DNA of 64,000 nucleotides from Selenomonas ruminantium subsp. lactilytica TAM6421 (GTDB taxonomy: Bacteria > Bacillota > Negativicutes > Selenomonadales > Selenomonadaceae), in NCBI RefSeq assembly GCF_000284095.1, contig NC_017068.1, forward strand, positions 2,604,001 to 2,668,000, given 5' to 3'. How positions within the stretch are numbered: position 1 is the stretch's first letter; every line of letters begins with the position of its first letter. A program made the translations under genes and the position numbers. The notes beneath the pieces were generated by a model. The model was not told where the DNA came from, did not search any database, and saw only the letters and a list, made by a program, of their open reading frames with translations. Shown in pieces: positions 42,578 through 51,181 of the stretch.

Positions 42578-43621
42578 TTACTGCACACTGGTGAAGATAT
42601 CTTTGAACTTATCCAGCCATGCCTTCTTGTTCTTGTTCACTACCTCCTCATTATCGGTAATGGATTTAATTTCAGACTTCGGCAGCAGGCCTACCGGTGC
42701 TTCCACATCATCACGGACACTGCGGCGGTGGAGTTTCTGGGTAATCAGGGTCTGGGCTTCCTTGCTGGTGATGAAGTCGATGAACTTCTTGGCATTTTCC
42801 ATATGCTTGGCATTCTTGATGATGTAGATGCCATCCGGCTTGGAGATAACGCCTTCCTTCATATAGACCAGCTTCACCGGTGCACCATCGGCAACGTACT
42901 TGGCGCCGCCCTCCTCAAAGGTCAGGCCTACGGCATATTCGCCGTCTGCCACCCCTTTATACACAGCGGAAGAACCGGACAGCAGCTTGCCATCGAGATT
43001 CTTGGCCAGCTTCGTCACATAGTCCCAGCCCTTGTCGGGATCACCATTGCCCATGGCATAGAGCATATTGATCAGATGCTCATAGGACGAAGAAGATTTG
43101 GAAGGATCTGCAAAGGCAATCTTGCCCTTGAGTGCCGGATTCAAAAGGTCTTCATAACCTTCCACCTTCACATCCCCAATGAGGTTCGTATTGATCATGA
43201 TCACGCTGGGAATATCCGTGAAGCGCGTGATGGAACCTTCCTTATTCTTGAAATCTGCCTGTACATGCTCCTCATTGACGGAACGATAATCCTCAAAGAG
43301 GGCTGCTTTCGGCTTCATAGTGCCCAGGGAGCCGCCCCAGAAGATATCCGCCAGCGGATTGCTCTTTTCCGATTCCACACGTTTCAAGAGCTCGCCGGTA
43401 CCAGCAGCCACGACTTCCACCTTGATGCCGCTCTGCTTCTCAAATTCTTCCACCAGCGGATTGATGAAGGCCAGCGGATGAGGGCAGTAGATGACCACTT
43501 TGTTCTCGTCACTGCCAGCGGACTTGGCCGCTTCCTTCTCTCCGCCACCGCCGCAGCCGGCCAGACAGGTGGTGAGCATTGCCGCACCTAAAAGCCCGGC
43601 AATAATCTTTTTCAGCTTCAT
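42578..43621 (-). CDS. ABC-importer solute-binding lipoprotein (Fe3+/hexose-phosphate SBP family)
   Basis: 347-residue SBP anchored by a lipobox (LAGC, residues 19-22, then Gly-rich GGGGEK). The domain begins VVIYCPHPLAFINPLVEEFE and contains AFADPSKSSSSYEHLINMLY and SSAVYKGVADGEYAVGLTFE, the pattern of FbpA/AfuA-like class II binding proteins. The adjacent Tyr-Tyr pair that binds ferric iron in FbpA is not seen at the expected place, and VGLTFE resembles hexose-phosphate-binding AfuA-type members, so sugar phosphate is as likely a ligand as iron. GAAGGAGG precedes the ATG. Third gene of the importer operon. Confidence 0.87.
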   Translation of the reverse strand: MKLKKIIAGLLGAAMLTTCLAGCGGGGEKEAAKSAGSDENKVVIYCPHPLAFINPLVEEFEKQSGIKVEVVAAGTGELLKRVESEKSNPLADIFWGGSLGTMKPKAALFEDYRSVNEEHVQADFKNKEGSITRFTDIPSVIMINTNLIGDVKVEGYEDLLNPALKGKIAFADPSKSSSSYEHLINMLYAMGNGDPDKGWDYVTKLAKNLDGKLLSGSSAVYKGVADGEYAVGLTFEEGGAKYVADGAPVKLVYMKEGVISKPDGIYIIKNAKHMENAKKFIDFITSKEAQTLITQKLHRRSVRDDVEAPVGLLPKSEIKSITDNEEVVNKNKKAWLDKFKDIFTSVQ

Positions 43622-43644
43622 AACGAAACCTCCTTCAATAAAAT

Positions 43645-43660
43645 GTTATGACGTCATAAC
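43645..43660. promoter_or_regulatory. 16-bp perfect palindrome between permease and SBP genes
   Basis: GTTATGACGTCATAAC overlaps the permease stop codon (43654-43656) and lies 24 bases before the SBP start. Possible regulator site or transcript-processing element; function not known. Confidence 0.4.
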
Positions 43661-45303
43661 GTAACATCGCGGCGGCCGGAAACCTTGAAGAAGATCACCA
43701 TGGCCGTAATGGTCGTTATCGTAAGGATGGTGGACAGTGCCGCCGCCGTGCCGTAGCTGGCGCGGATGACCTCGGTATAGATGGCCACCGACATGGTCTT
43801 CGTGGCCCCCGTGAACAGGATAACCGAGGAACTCAGTTCATTGATGGCGGTAATCCAGGAAATGATTGCCCCGCTCATAACCCCGGGCAGCATCATGATG
43901 GCCGTGACCTTGAAGAAGGTCTTGACCGGTGAAGCACCCAAACTGATGGACGCCTCCTCCAAGCTGGGACTCAGCTGATAGAGGATGGCCGAACTGGAGC
44001 GCAGGGTATATGGCAGGCGCCGGATCACCAGCGAAATGATGATGATGATGGCCGTGCCGGATAGCAGCATGGGCTCCTCATTAAAGGCCAGCAGCAATGT
44101 AATACCAAGAACCGAACCGGGAATGATATAGGGGAACATGGTCAGGGTATCGATGATATCCGTGAGCCAGCTCTTTTTACGGGTGGTCAGATACGCCACC
44201 GTCATGCCCAGGAACACAATCATGATCATGGCCGCCGTGGAATAAAGATAAGTATTGGTAATGGCCGTGCCCAGATTCTCGAAGATTGTCCGATAACTAT
44301 CCAGCGAATACCCATCCACAAAGATGGAACCGTTGGTCTTCAGGAAGGAAGTATAGATAACCACCAGCTGAGGAATCATGGACAGTGCCACCAGGACATA
44401 AATGCACAGATGCATGATGACGTTCTTGATGCCCGTCATCTGCCCCACCGGCAAAGGCCGCAGGGAACTCATGGTGAAGGATTTCTTGTTGACCACATAT
44501 TTCTGCAGCATAAAAATCGTTGAAGTGATAAGCACCATGATGGCTGCCATCGCCGCCGCAAAATTGGCCTGATCTCCCACTTCGTTGATAAACTCTGAGT
44601 AAATCATGACCGGCATAACGTTGAAGCCTTCGCCAATCAGCATGGGCGTACCAAAGTCAGCCATGGCATTCATAAATACCATCAAAGCCCCAGCCAGAAT
44701 GGTCGGCGTAATCAGGGGCAGCATAATGGTCACAACCTTCTTGATGCCGCTGCAGCCCAGACTTTCCGCTGCTTCAATTAAAGCCGAGTCGATATTCTTC
44801 ATAGCTCCGGCCACATAGAGATAGATAAAGGGATAGAGCTTCAATGTCAAGACCAGCAATATTCCCGCAAAACCGTAAATCGAAGGAAAGTCAATGCCCA
44901 TGCCCGCCAGCCACTGGGTAAGAATACCGCTGCGGCCTCCAATCAAAATCCAGGAATAAGCACCGATAAAGGGCGGCGAGAGCAGGGAGATAATGATGCA
45001 GATCTCCACGATATTCTTGCCCCGGACTTTGAACAGTGTCATAAAGTAAGCCAGAGCCGTGCCGATAATCACCGCCAGCACCGTCACACAAGTGGTGACG
45101 CTGAAGCTGTTGATCATGGACTGGTAATAATACTTCCGGTCAAAGAAGTGGGTGAAGTTCTCCATGGTGAACTCCCCGGTCATGGCATCCTGGAAGGCAC
45201 TGGCAAACAGGGAGAACAGGGGATACATCAGGAACAGGCCAAACACCACAATGGAAAGCAACGTGATCCAGGCCCAAAAATCCCATTGGAATCGCTTATT
45301 CAT
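43654..45303 (-). CDS. ABC-importer permease, fused FbpB type (two permease domains)
   Basis: 549 residues with about 12 transmembrane helices and two BPD-transport domains. EAA-loop motifs are visible twice: EAAESLGCSGIKKVVTIMLP in the first half and EEASISLGASPVKTFFKVTA in the second; both contact the ATPase. The start at 45303 overlaps the ATPase stop by eight bases; upstream codons in the same frame belong to the ATPase coding end. With the ATPase and SBP it makes a complete ferric-iron- or sugar-phosphate-type importer of the inner membrane. Confidence 0.93.
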   Translation of the reverse strand: MNKRFQWDFWAWITLLSIVVFGLFLMYPLFSLFASAFQDAMTGEFTMENFTHFFDRKYYYQSMINSFSVTTCVTVLAVIIGTALAYFMTLFKVRGKNIVEICIIISLLSPPFIGAYSWILIGGRSGILTQWLAGMGIDFPSIYGFAGILLVLTLKLYPFIYLYVAGAMKNIDSALIEAAESLGCSGIKKVVTIMLPLITPTILAGALMVFMNAMADFGTPMLIGEGFNVMPVMIYSEFINEVGDQANFAAAMAAIMVLITSTIFMLQKYVVNKKSFTMSSLRPLPVGQMTGIKNVIMHLCIYVLVALSMIPQLVVIYTSFLKTNGSIFVDGYSLDSYRTIFENLGTAITNTYLYSTAAMIMIVFLGMTVAYLTTRKKSWLTDIIDTLTMFPYIIPGSVLGITLLLAFNEEPMLLSGTAIIIIISLVIRRLPYTLRSSSAILYQLSPSLEEASISLGASPVKTFFKVTAIMMLPGVMSGAIISWITAINELSSSVILFTGATKTMSVAIYTEVIRASYGTAAALSTILTITTITAMVIFFKVSGRRDVTL

Positions 45304-46420
45304 TTTCCACCACACCTTCCATCAGGCTCTTCGTGCCGTCGGCCCGGAACACATTGACCTTAGCCGCATTGGGCTTCAGGTACACCGTATCGCCGATGTC
45401 GAGCACACGCTCCGCATGTCCCAGATCCTGGCTGAACTCAATGGCAGGCTGATCAGGCAGGATCATATCCTCCGGGAACTCCAACCCATAGGTGATGTAC
45501 TTGCCCAGGAACACCTTGGTCTTGATGGAGCATTTCACCCCCTGGCCTTCGCCGCAGATGGCAAACTCCTCAGGCCGTACGGCAATGGTCACATCATCAC
45601 CGATCTTGGCCTCCTCCGTAAGGTTATCCATGGGCAGGGCAAAGGCGTCCGCAAAGACCACTGCCTTGCCCCCTGCCGTTTCCTCAATGCGCCCTCTGAA
45701 GAGATTGGAATGGCCGATAAAGGTCGCCACGAACACATTGTAAGGCCGGGTGTAGATGGTATGGGGCGAAGCCGTCTGCTGGATTACCCCCTTCTTCATG
45801 ACTGCAATCCTGTCCGAAATGGCCAAAGCCTCCTCCTGATCATGGGTAACATAGACCGTGGTAATCCCCACCTGCTTCTGCACCTCCCGGATAGCCGAGC
45901 GCATCTCCACACGCAGCTTGGCATCCAGATTGGACAGAGGTTCATCCATCAACAGAACACTGGGATGGATCACGATGGCCCGGGCCAGGGCCACACGCTG
46001 CTGCTGCCCGCCTGAGAGACGTTCCGGCAGTCTGTCCTGATACTCCGTGATCTGCACCACGTCGAGAATCTTGTCCACCTTGGCCTTCATCTCATCCTTA
46101 GACATATTCCGCAATTTCAGCCCGTACTCCACATTTTCCCGCACCGTCAAATGGGGAAAGATGGCATAGCTCTGGAACACCATGCCAATATTGCGCTTGT
46201 GGGCGGGAATATCATTGATGACCTGCTCGTTGAACCGGATCTGCCCGCCCTCAATGGTATTGAAGCCCGCAATCATGCGCAGAAGCGTGGTCTTGCCGCA
46301 CCCCGAGGGCCCCAGCAGCGTGAAGAACTCCCCGTTCCTTATATTCTGGGAAAGCTGCGGGATAATGGTCAGATCCCCGTACCGCTTAACCACCTTATCC
46401 GCCGTAATGGCAACACTCAT
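45296..46420 (-). CDS. ABC-importer ATPase (FbpC/PotA family)
   Basis: 374-residue ATPase: Walker A GPSGCGKTT (37-45), Q loop FQSYAIFPHLTV, signature RLSGGQQQRVALARAI, Walker B VLLMDEPLSNLD, H loop VTHDQEEAL, then a TOBE-like C-terminal domain. Start at 46420 because GGAGGAGAGG lies just upstream; earlier in-frame codons are less likely. First gene of the importer operon. The Fic gene is divergent. Confidence 0.95.
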   Translation of the reverse strand: MSVAITADKVVKRYGDLTIIPQLSQNIRNGEFFTLLGPSGCGKTTLLRMIAGFNTIEGGQIRFNEQVINDIPAHKRNIGMVFQSYAIFPHLTVRENVEYGLKLRNMSKDEMKAKVDKILDVVQITEYQDRLPERLSGGQQQRVALARAIVIHPSVLLMDEPLSNLDAKLRVEMRSAIREVQKQVGITTVYVTHDQEEALAISDRIAVMKKGVIQQTASPHTIYTRPYNVFVATFIGHSNLFRGRIEETAGGKAVVFADAFALPMDNLTEEAKIGDDVTIAVRPEEFAICGEGQGVKCSIKTKVFLGKYITYGLEFPEDMILPDQPAIEFSQDLGHAERVLDIGDTVYLKPNAAKVNVFRADGTKSLMEGVVENE

Positions 46421-46577
46421 TGCCCTCTCCTCCATTCGCACTGTCTATTATTTACTAGCTTATATTTATTTTAACCGCCATAAAAATAACAAACAATCCA
46501 GAATAAAGGATAAATGTCAGAAAAAATGAACCCTATTTTTTACCTGTGGTCTAAATTCGCCATAAATGATATACTGT

Positions 46578-46618
46578 AAGCACAAGATAATATATAAGAT
46601 AGTATATAAGACGAAGGT
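46578..46618 (+). repeat. Promoter-region repeat upstream of fic (copy A)
   Basis: AAGCACAAGATA followed by a 12-base tandem duplication around ATATATAAGATA, then GTATATAAGACGAAGG before the fic start. A copy without the 12-base expansion and with one substitution stands at 48785-48812, without a gene behind it. Confidence 0.65.
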
Positions 46619-46624
46619 GAGACC

Positions 46625-47611
46625 ATGACTTATCAGCCCCCTTATCAGATAAACAACGAAATGCTCAATCTGATTGCGGAAATCTCTACGCAGCTGGGAC
46701 AGGTGCTCCACTATCAGGATCTATCCGCCTATCCCCGCTTGCGTCGCAACAATCGCATTGAGTCCATCCACTCCTCGCTGGCCATTGAAGCCAACTCTTT
46801 GCCCTTGGGCAGCGTCCGTGATGTGATTGCAGGAAAATCCGTAACCGGCCCCGCCAAAGAGATACAGGAAGTCAAGAACGCTTACGCCGCCTACGAAGAA
46901 CTGGAACACATCAATCCCTACAGTCTGCAGGACTTATTGCGCATCCACGGAATCATGACAGCCAATCTGGTAAGAGAAGCCGGCCGCTTCCGCAGTGGCG
47001 AAGAAGGCGTGTTTGCCAATGGCCAGTGCATCTTTATGGCTCCGCCTGCCAGGCTGGTACCAGGCGAAATGGAAAACCTATTTGCCTGGCTGCAAAAAGA
47101 AAGCAAGAGCATGCAGCCCTTGCTTCTATCCTCCATCTTCCATTATGAATTTGTCTTCATCCATCCCTTCGCAGATGGCAACGGGCGTATGGCCCGCCTG
47201 TGGCAAACCGCCCTGCTCGCCCAATGGCAGCCAATATTCGCCTACCTGCCCGTGGAAAATCAGATTTATAGATATCAGACTGAATACTACGAAGCCATCA
47301 GCCAGTCCCACCGTGCCGGAGCATCTACGCCTTTCATCATATTCATGCTGAAGATGATAAAGGACGTATTGGCAGAACTGCTGTCCAAGGATATGCTGAC
47401 CGAAAACGACGAATACATAAAGCGCCTGCTGGCCGTGATGGAATACGATATTCCCTATAAAGCAAAAGAACTACAGGAAAAACTGGGCTTAAAATCCACC
47501 GCCGGCCTGAAGCGCAATTACCTTGATCCCGCCCTCAGAGAAGGCCTGATTGCCATGACCATTCCGGACAAACCCACCAGCCGCAATCAAAAATATTGCC
47601 GGGTTAAGTAA
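46625..47611 (+). CDS. Fic/DOC-family protein (likely AMPylase)
   Basis: 328 residues. The complete Fic motif HPFADGNGRMAR stands at 180-191 (catalytic H180, nucleotide-binding Asn/Arg), so transferase activity, usually AMP addition to a protein hydroxyl, is expected. An N-terminal inhibitory helix motif SLAIEAN (S51, E55) marks class II self-inhibited Fic proteins. A winged-helix-like C-terminus follows (YKAKELQEKLGLKSTAGLKR). AAGGTGAG precedes the ATG. No antitoxin gene accompanies it, which fits the built-in inhibitor. Target unknown. Confidence 0.93.
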   Translation: MTYQPPYQINNEMLNLIAEISTQLGQVLHYQDLSAYPRLRRNNRIESIHSSLAIEANSLPLGSVRDVIAGKSVTGPAKEIQEVKNAYAAYEELEHINPYSLQDLLRIHGIMTANLVREAGRFRSGEEGVFANGQCIFMAPPARLVPGEMENLFAWLQKESKSMQPLLLSSIFHYEFVFIHPFADGNGRMARLWQTALLAQWQPIFAYLPVENQIYRYQTEYYEAISQSHRAGASTPFIIFMLKMIKDVLAELLSKDMLTENDEYIKRLLAVMEYDIPYKAKELQEKLGLKSTAGLKRNYLDPALREGLIAMTIPDKPTSRNQKYCRVK

Positions 47612-47651
47612 GGTATGTTGCTGATCAGCTCTATTAGTATGAAATTATTTT

Positions 47652-48418
47652 CTAAAACGAAGCATACACAAACGGATTACTGCCCGTATACATCAAGCCC
47701 AGCAGGAAAAGGATTTCCAAACAAAATACGAAGAAGCCTTTTGGCCGGGTAATGTCCATAACCGGAGCCAGCCCCTGCCAGTTGTTAAAGCGAGCCGAAT
47801 ACACGGCAGCCGCTATCAGCAGGAACACTGCTATCCACGCATAGACGAACATCTGCTGAACACCAAAATCATTCCATAAGAACAATCGATAAAAAATCTC
47901 TCCCGTACAGGTCATGCTGGGACTGCGGAAAAACACCCAGCAAAAGCTGACGGTCATAGCGGTAAGAAACACCTTAATGGGCGCTGGCATATGAAATTGC
48001 TGCCCCAACGTATTCTTATAGATACGATGCCCGCAAAGAAGCAAGCCATGCAATACGCCCCACAGGACAAAATTCCAGGCAGCCCAGTACGAATATTTGC
48101 AGCCCAACCGTCAAATTATCCCTGTTTATCTGCTTAACGGCCTTAAATTGCCCCACAAGGTCACGAGCTTTGGTGATTGGGCCGGAAGTCACGGCAGGAA
48201 AGAAGCTGATGTAAAGCATGACCGTCAGCCAGCTCTTCTCGGCGGGAATCTTTTTATGATAAACATCCAATATATGCTGCGCTTCCGTTTGTGATGAGCC
48301 CACACATAATATTTCTGCTTCCTTAAACGGAAACAAATTGGTATTGCTAAAGCCATTATCATCTATGATGGCCAGCCCATACCCTTCTGTACCATGCGGG
48401 TTATGGCCGGATGGCTCG
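47652..48418 (-). pseudogene. Decayed MBOAT O-acyltransferase fused to an SGNH-partner fragment
   Basis: Three pieces in minus-strand order. 48418 to about 48270 reads HNPHGTEGYGLAIIDDNGFS..ILCVGSSQTEAQ, like the N-terminal part of the SGNH/GDSL partner of MBOAT acetyltransferases. About 48270-48090 reads LDVYHKKIPAEKSWLTVMLY then FFPAVTSGPITKARDL, the middle of an MBOAT (AlgI/DltB-like) membrane acyltransferase. Then, after an out-of-frame deletion near 48090, 47652-48086 reads WAAWNFVLWGVLHGLLL (MBOAT conserved His) to the C-terminus. About 200 central residues are gone, so it cannot work. A once complete cell-envelope acetylation pair is inferred. Confidence 0.75.
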
Positions 48419-48755
48419 CTTCAAAGGACTAAGATTACATCAGGAAATGCTGCAGGCAGACGTAGCAGAGCGATTAGGCATTAACCAATCCCAATACTCA
48501 AAATTAGAACGGGATGCATTGGAACCGAATCTGGAAACGATCCGAAGTCTGGCCAGGTTGTTCAATGTTTCTGCCGATTACTTGTTGGAGATTGACAACT
48601 CCCTGGACTACGAACCGACCTTTGACCTATGTGACTTTTTGCGCAACGGCAAGCTGACCCTGGATGGCCAGTACATAGAGCCAAGGGATTGTGAATACAT
48701 CAGCGATATGGTGCATATTTTCATGGCAAAAAGACGGGATGATATAAAAAGATAG
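48411..48755 (+). CDS. XRE-family transcriptional regulator (114 aa)
   Basis: Helix-turn-helix in the first 65 residues (FKGLRLHQEMLQADVAERLG, INQSQYSKLERDALEPNLET, ARLFNVSADYLLEI), then a 45-residue C-terminal part of unknown role (FLRNGKLTLDGQYIEPRDCE). The ATG has only a poor ribosome site and its 5' end touches the acyltransferase remnant on the other strand; it may be a leftover of a disrupted locus, although the frame is intact. Confidence 0.8.
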   Translation: MARFKGLRLHQEMLQADVAERLGINQSQYSKLERDALEPNLETIRSLARLFNVSADYLLEIDNSLDYEPTFDLCDFLRNGKLTLDGQYIEPRDCEYISDMVHIFMAKRRDDIKR

Positions 48756-48784
48756 CCCACTATTCCTAAAAATATCATAACTAC

Positions 48785-48812
48785 AAGCACAAGATAGTAT
48801 ATAAGATGAAGG
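48785..48812 (+). repeat. Orphan copy B of the fic promoter-region repeat
   Basis: AAGCACAAGATAGTATATAA then GATGAAGG matches 46578-46618 but has no gene behind it; it is followed by the rbsK terminator. Suggests that a duplicated fic-like gene was lost here. Confidence 0.6.
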
Positions 48813-48814
48813 AT

Positions 48815-48864
48815 CATATAACAAAGACCCGCATGCTGAACAAGCTGCGGGTCTTTGTTATATG
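48815..48864. terminator. Terminator after rbsK
   Basis: Perfect 19-bp stem (CATATAACAAAGACCCGCA with its complement, 12-base loop); T-rich on both sides, so it can serve the minus-strand rbs operon and the convergent XRE gene. Confidence 0.88.
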
Positions 48865-48874
48865 AAATTATTTT

Positions 48875-49783
48875 CTAATTAAATTTCTCAACTTCTTCCA
48901 CCGTTGGAATGGAGGTCTGTGCTCCCTGCCGGGTTACGGCGATAGCGGAAGCTTTGGCACCAAAATCTACAGCGGTGGCAAAGTTTTCACCATCGAATCT
49001 GCTCATAAAGGCGGCCAGGAAGCAGTCACCGGCGGCGGTGGTATCCACAGCTTTTACTTTGTAAGCAGGGAATTTCTGCACAGTGCTGTCATTGACCAGC
49101 AGGGTGCCATCGCCCCCCAACGTCACCAGGACATTTTTCACGCCTTTGGCAATCAAGGATCTGGCTGCCGTCACCACCTCTTCTTCCGTATTGGTGGGCA
49201 GTCCGGTCAGCAGGGCCAGTTCCGTTTCATTCGGCTTGGTGATATCCACCTGGGCCCAGAGTTCATCAGGCAGATCAGCCCGGGCCGGCGCCGGGTCCAG
49301 CACCACGGTCTTATTATGCTTTTTCGCCAGCTTGGCGGCGGCAATCACGGACGGCACAGGTATTTCCAGCTGCATGACCACGGCATCGGCCTTAGCAAAC
49401 CGTTCGGCCTGCGCCAGCACCAAACCTTCATCAACGGAGGCATTGGCGCCGGCAATCACGCTGATGCTGTTCTGACCGCTGTCTTCAATCTCGATGAAGG
49501 CCTTGCCTGTTTCCACGCCGGCAATCTGTTTGATGCCTGCCGTATCCACAGACACATGTTCCAGATTGGCCAACATCTGCTGTCCGAAGGTATCGTCACC
49601 GACAGCACCGATCATGGATGTATCCGCGCCTAATTTTCCCAGCGCATAGGCCTGATTCGCCCCCTTGCCGCCGGGCACGAGCTTCATGCCCTGGGCCATG
49701 ACCGTTTCCCCGGCCTGTGGTCTTCTGTCCATATAAACGGCAAAATCCATATTCAGACTGCCGACAACTAATACCTTTTCCAT
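48875..49783 (-). CDS. rbsK: Ribokinase
   Basis: 302-residue PfkB-family kinase that phosphorylates D-ribose to ribose 5-phosphate. MEKVLVVGSLNMDFAVYM, PGGKGANQAYALGKLGADT (substrate loop), ITKPNETELALLTG and the catalytic DTTAAGDCFLAAFMSRF (Asp base and anion hole) are all present. Start at 49783 (ATG with GAGAGGGA upstream); a TTG two codons earlier is unlikely. Last gene of the rbs operon. Confidence 0.95.
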   Translation of the reverse strand: MEKVLVVGSLNMDFAVYMDRRPQAGETVMAQGMKLVPGGKGANQAYALGKLGADTSMIGAVGDDTFGQQMLANLEHVSVDTAGIKQIAGVETGKAFIEIEDSGQNSISVIAGANASVDEGLVLAQAERFAKADAVVMQLEIPVPSVIAAAKLAKKHNKTVVLDPAPARADLPDELWAQVDITKPNETELALLTGLPTNTEEEVVTAARSLIAKGVKNVLVTLGGDGTLLVNDSTVQKFPAYKVKAVDTTAAGDCFLAAFMSRFDGENFATAVDFGAKASAIAVTRQGAQTSIPTVEEVEKFN

Positions 49784-49822
49784 GAACAATCCCTCTCTGT
49801 TTCTACCTAAAATCTGTATCCG

Positions 49823-51157
49823 TTAATTCTGATGGGCCAGTTCCAGCTCCTCGCCTGCTTCCAGCTGAGCTTCCTTATGGAAGTACCAGGCAATGAAGGC
49901 AAAGCATACCACATTGATGATAAAGGAAAGCTGCATGGAACCAGTGATATCGGACACATAGCCCTGAATCGCTGGCACGAAAGCACCGCCGATAATGGAC
50001 ATGACGATGATGGCACCAGCCGTTTCCGTGTACTTCTTTTCCACGGCATCCAGCGTGCGGGCGTAAATCGTTGCCCAGCAGGGGCCAAAGAGGAAGCTGG
50101 CGAAGATGGCACCGTAGATAGCGGCCATGCCCGGAGCGAAAGCCACCACGAAGATATCCAGCACGCCAATGGCAGCATAGAGAGCCAGAACCTTGTTGGC
50201 GGAGAACTTGGTCATCAGGAAGTTGGCAATGAATTTGCCCACAAAGAAGAAGATGAAGCTTACCACCATGTAATTGGCAGCGGCACGTTCATTGATGGTC
50301 GGGTCGAGATGCAGGGCCAGACGGATGGTAAAGGACCAGACAGCCACCTGCATGCCCACATAGAGGAACTGAGCCACGATGCCGCGCTTGAAGCGGCCAT
50401 TGCCAGCCAGATAGGAAAGCGTCTTGCCAATGCTGGGCACGCCTTCCGTAGAAGCACTCTTGACCTTGCATTTCGGATAAGCCGTCACCGCAAACAGCGC
50501 AAAGATACCCAGCAGGATATAGATCATGATATGGTAAGGTTCCAAGGTATGCTGAAGCATTTCCATCTTGTAGGCGGCGGCCTGCACGGCATCCATGCTG
50601 GCCAGCTGGCTGGCCATGGACTCGCCTTCCTGGAAGATCAGATACTTGCCCAGAAGGATACCGGCAATGGAGCCCAGCGGCTGGAAGGTCTGGCTGATGT
50701 TCAGGCGCAGGGTAGCCGTTTCCTGGGGGCCAAGCATGGTGCTGTAGGTGTTGACCGAGGTCTCCAGAAAGCCCAGACCGATGGCAATGGCAAAGATAGC
50801 CACAAGGAACATGGTATACGTTGCCATATGGGAAGCCGGGAAGAACAGGCTGCAACCGGCGATATAGAAGCCGAGGCCGCAGAGGATGGCCGTCTTATAG
50901 GTCGTATTGCGGATGACCATGGAGGCCGGAATGGAAATCAAGAAATAACCGCTGTAGAAGGCGCTCTGCACCAGTGCAGACGCAAAGTCACTCAGCGCGA
51001 ACACGCTCTTGAATTGCGTGATCAGCACGTCATTGAGGCTGGCTGCTGCCGCCCACAGGGGCACCAGACAGGACAGCAAAATAAACTGGAACACCGGAAT
51101 CTTACTGATATAACCATTGTCGTATTGTTCAATATCGTTACGCTTACCAAACAGCAT
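49823..51157 (-). CDS. FucP-type MFS sugar:proton symporter, probable ribose importer
   Basis: 444 residues, about 12 transmembrane helices. The features are those of the FHS/FucP family: LNDVLITQFKSVFALSDF near residue 42, GLGFLETSVNTYSTMLGP (transport-critical loop between helices 4 and 5), LNISQTFQPLGSIAGILLGK. No ribose ABC genes are present, so this transporter likely brings ribose into the cell for the adjacent kinase; the substrate is inferred from context. GGAGG lies upstream of the ATG. It starts 24 bases after rbsR. Confidence 0.9.
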   Translation of the reverse strand: MLFGKRNDIEQYDNGYISKIPVFQFILLSCLVPLWAAAASLNDVLITQFKSVFALSDFASALVQSAFYSGYFLISIPASMVIRNTTYKTAILCGLGFYIAGCSLFFPASHMATYTMFLVAIFAIAIGLGFLETSVNTYSTMLGPQETATLRLNISQTFQPLGSIAGILLGKYLIFQEGESMASQLASMDAVQAAAYKMEMLQHTLEPYHIMIYILLGIFALFAVTAYPKCKVKSASTEGVPSIGKTLSYLAGNGRFKRGIVAQFLYVGMQVAVWSFTIRLALHLDPTINERAAANYMVVSFIFFFVGKFIANFLMTKFSANKVLALYAAIGVLDIFVVAFAPGMAAIYGAIFASFLFGPCWATIYARTLDAVEKKYTETAGAIIVMSIIGGAFVPAIQGYVSDITGSMQLSFIINVVCFAFIAWYFHKEAQLEAGEELELAHQN

Positions 51158-51181
51158 TTGGTATACCTCCTAAAATTACAT

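Noticed and set aside
42393-42827. 144-codon plus-strand frame across palindrome P2 and the SBP end
   Set aside because: It crosses from a non-coding palindrome into antisense of the SBP gene; no ribosome site.
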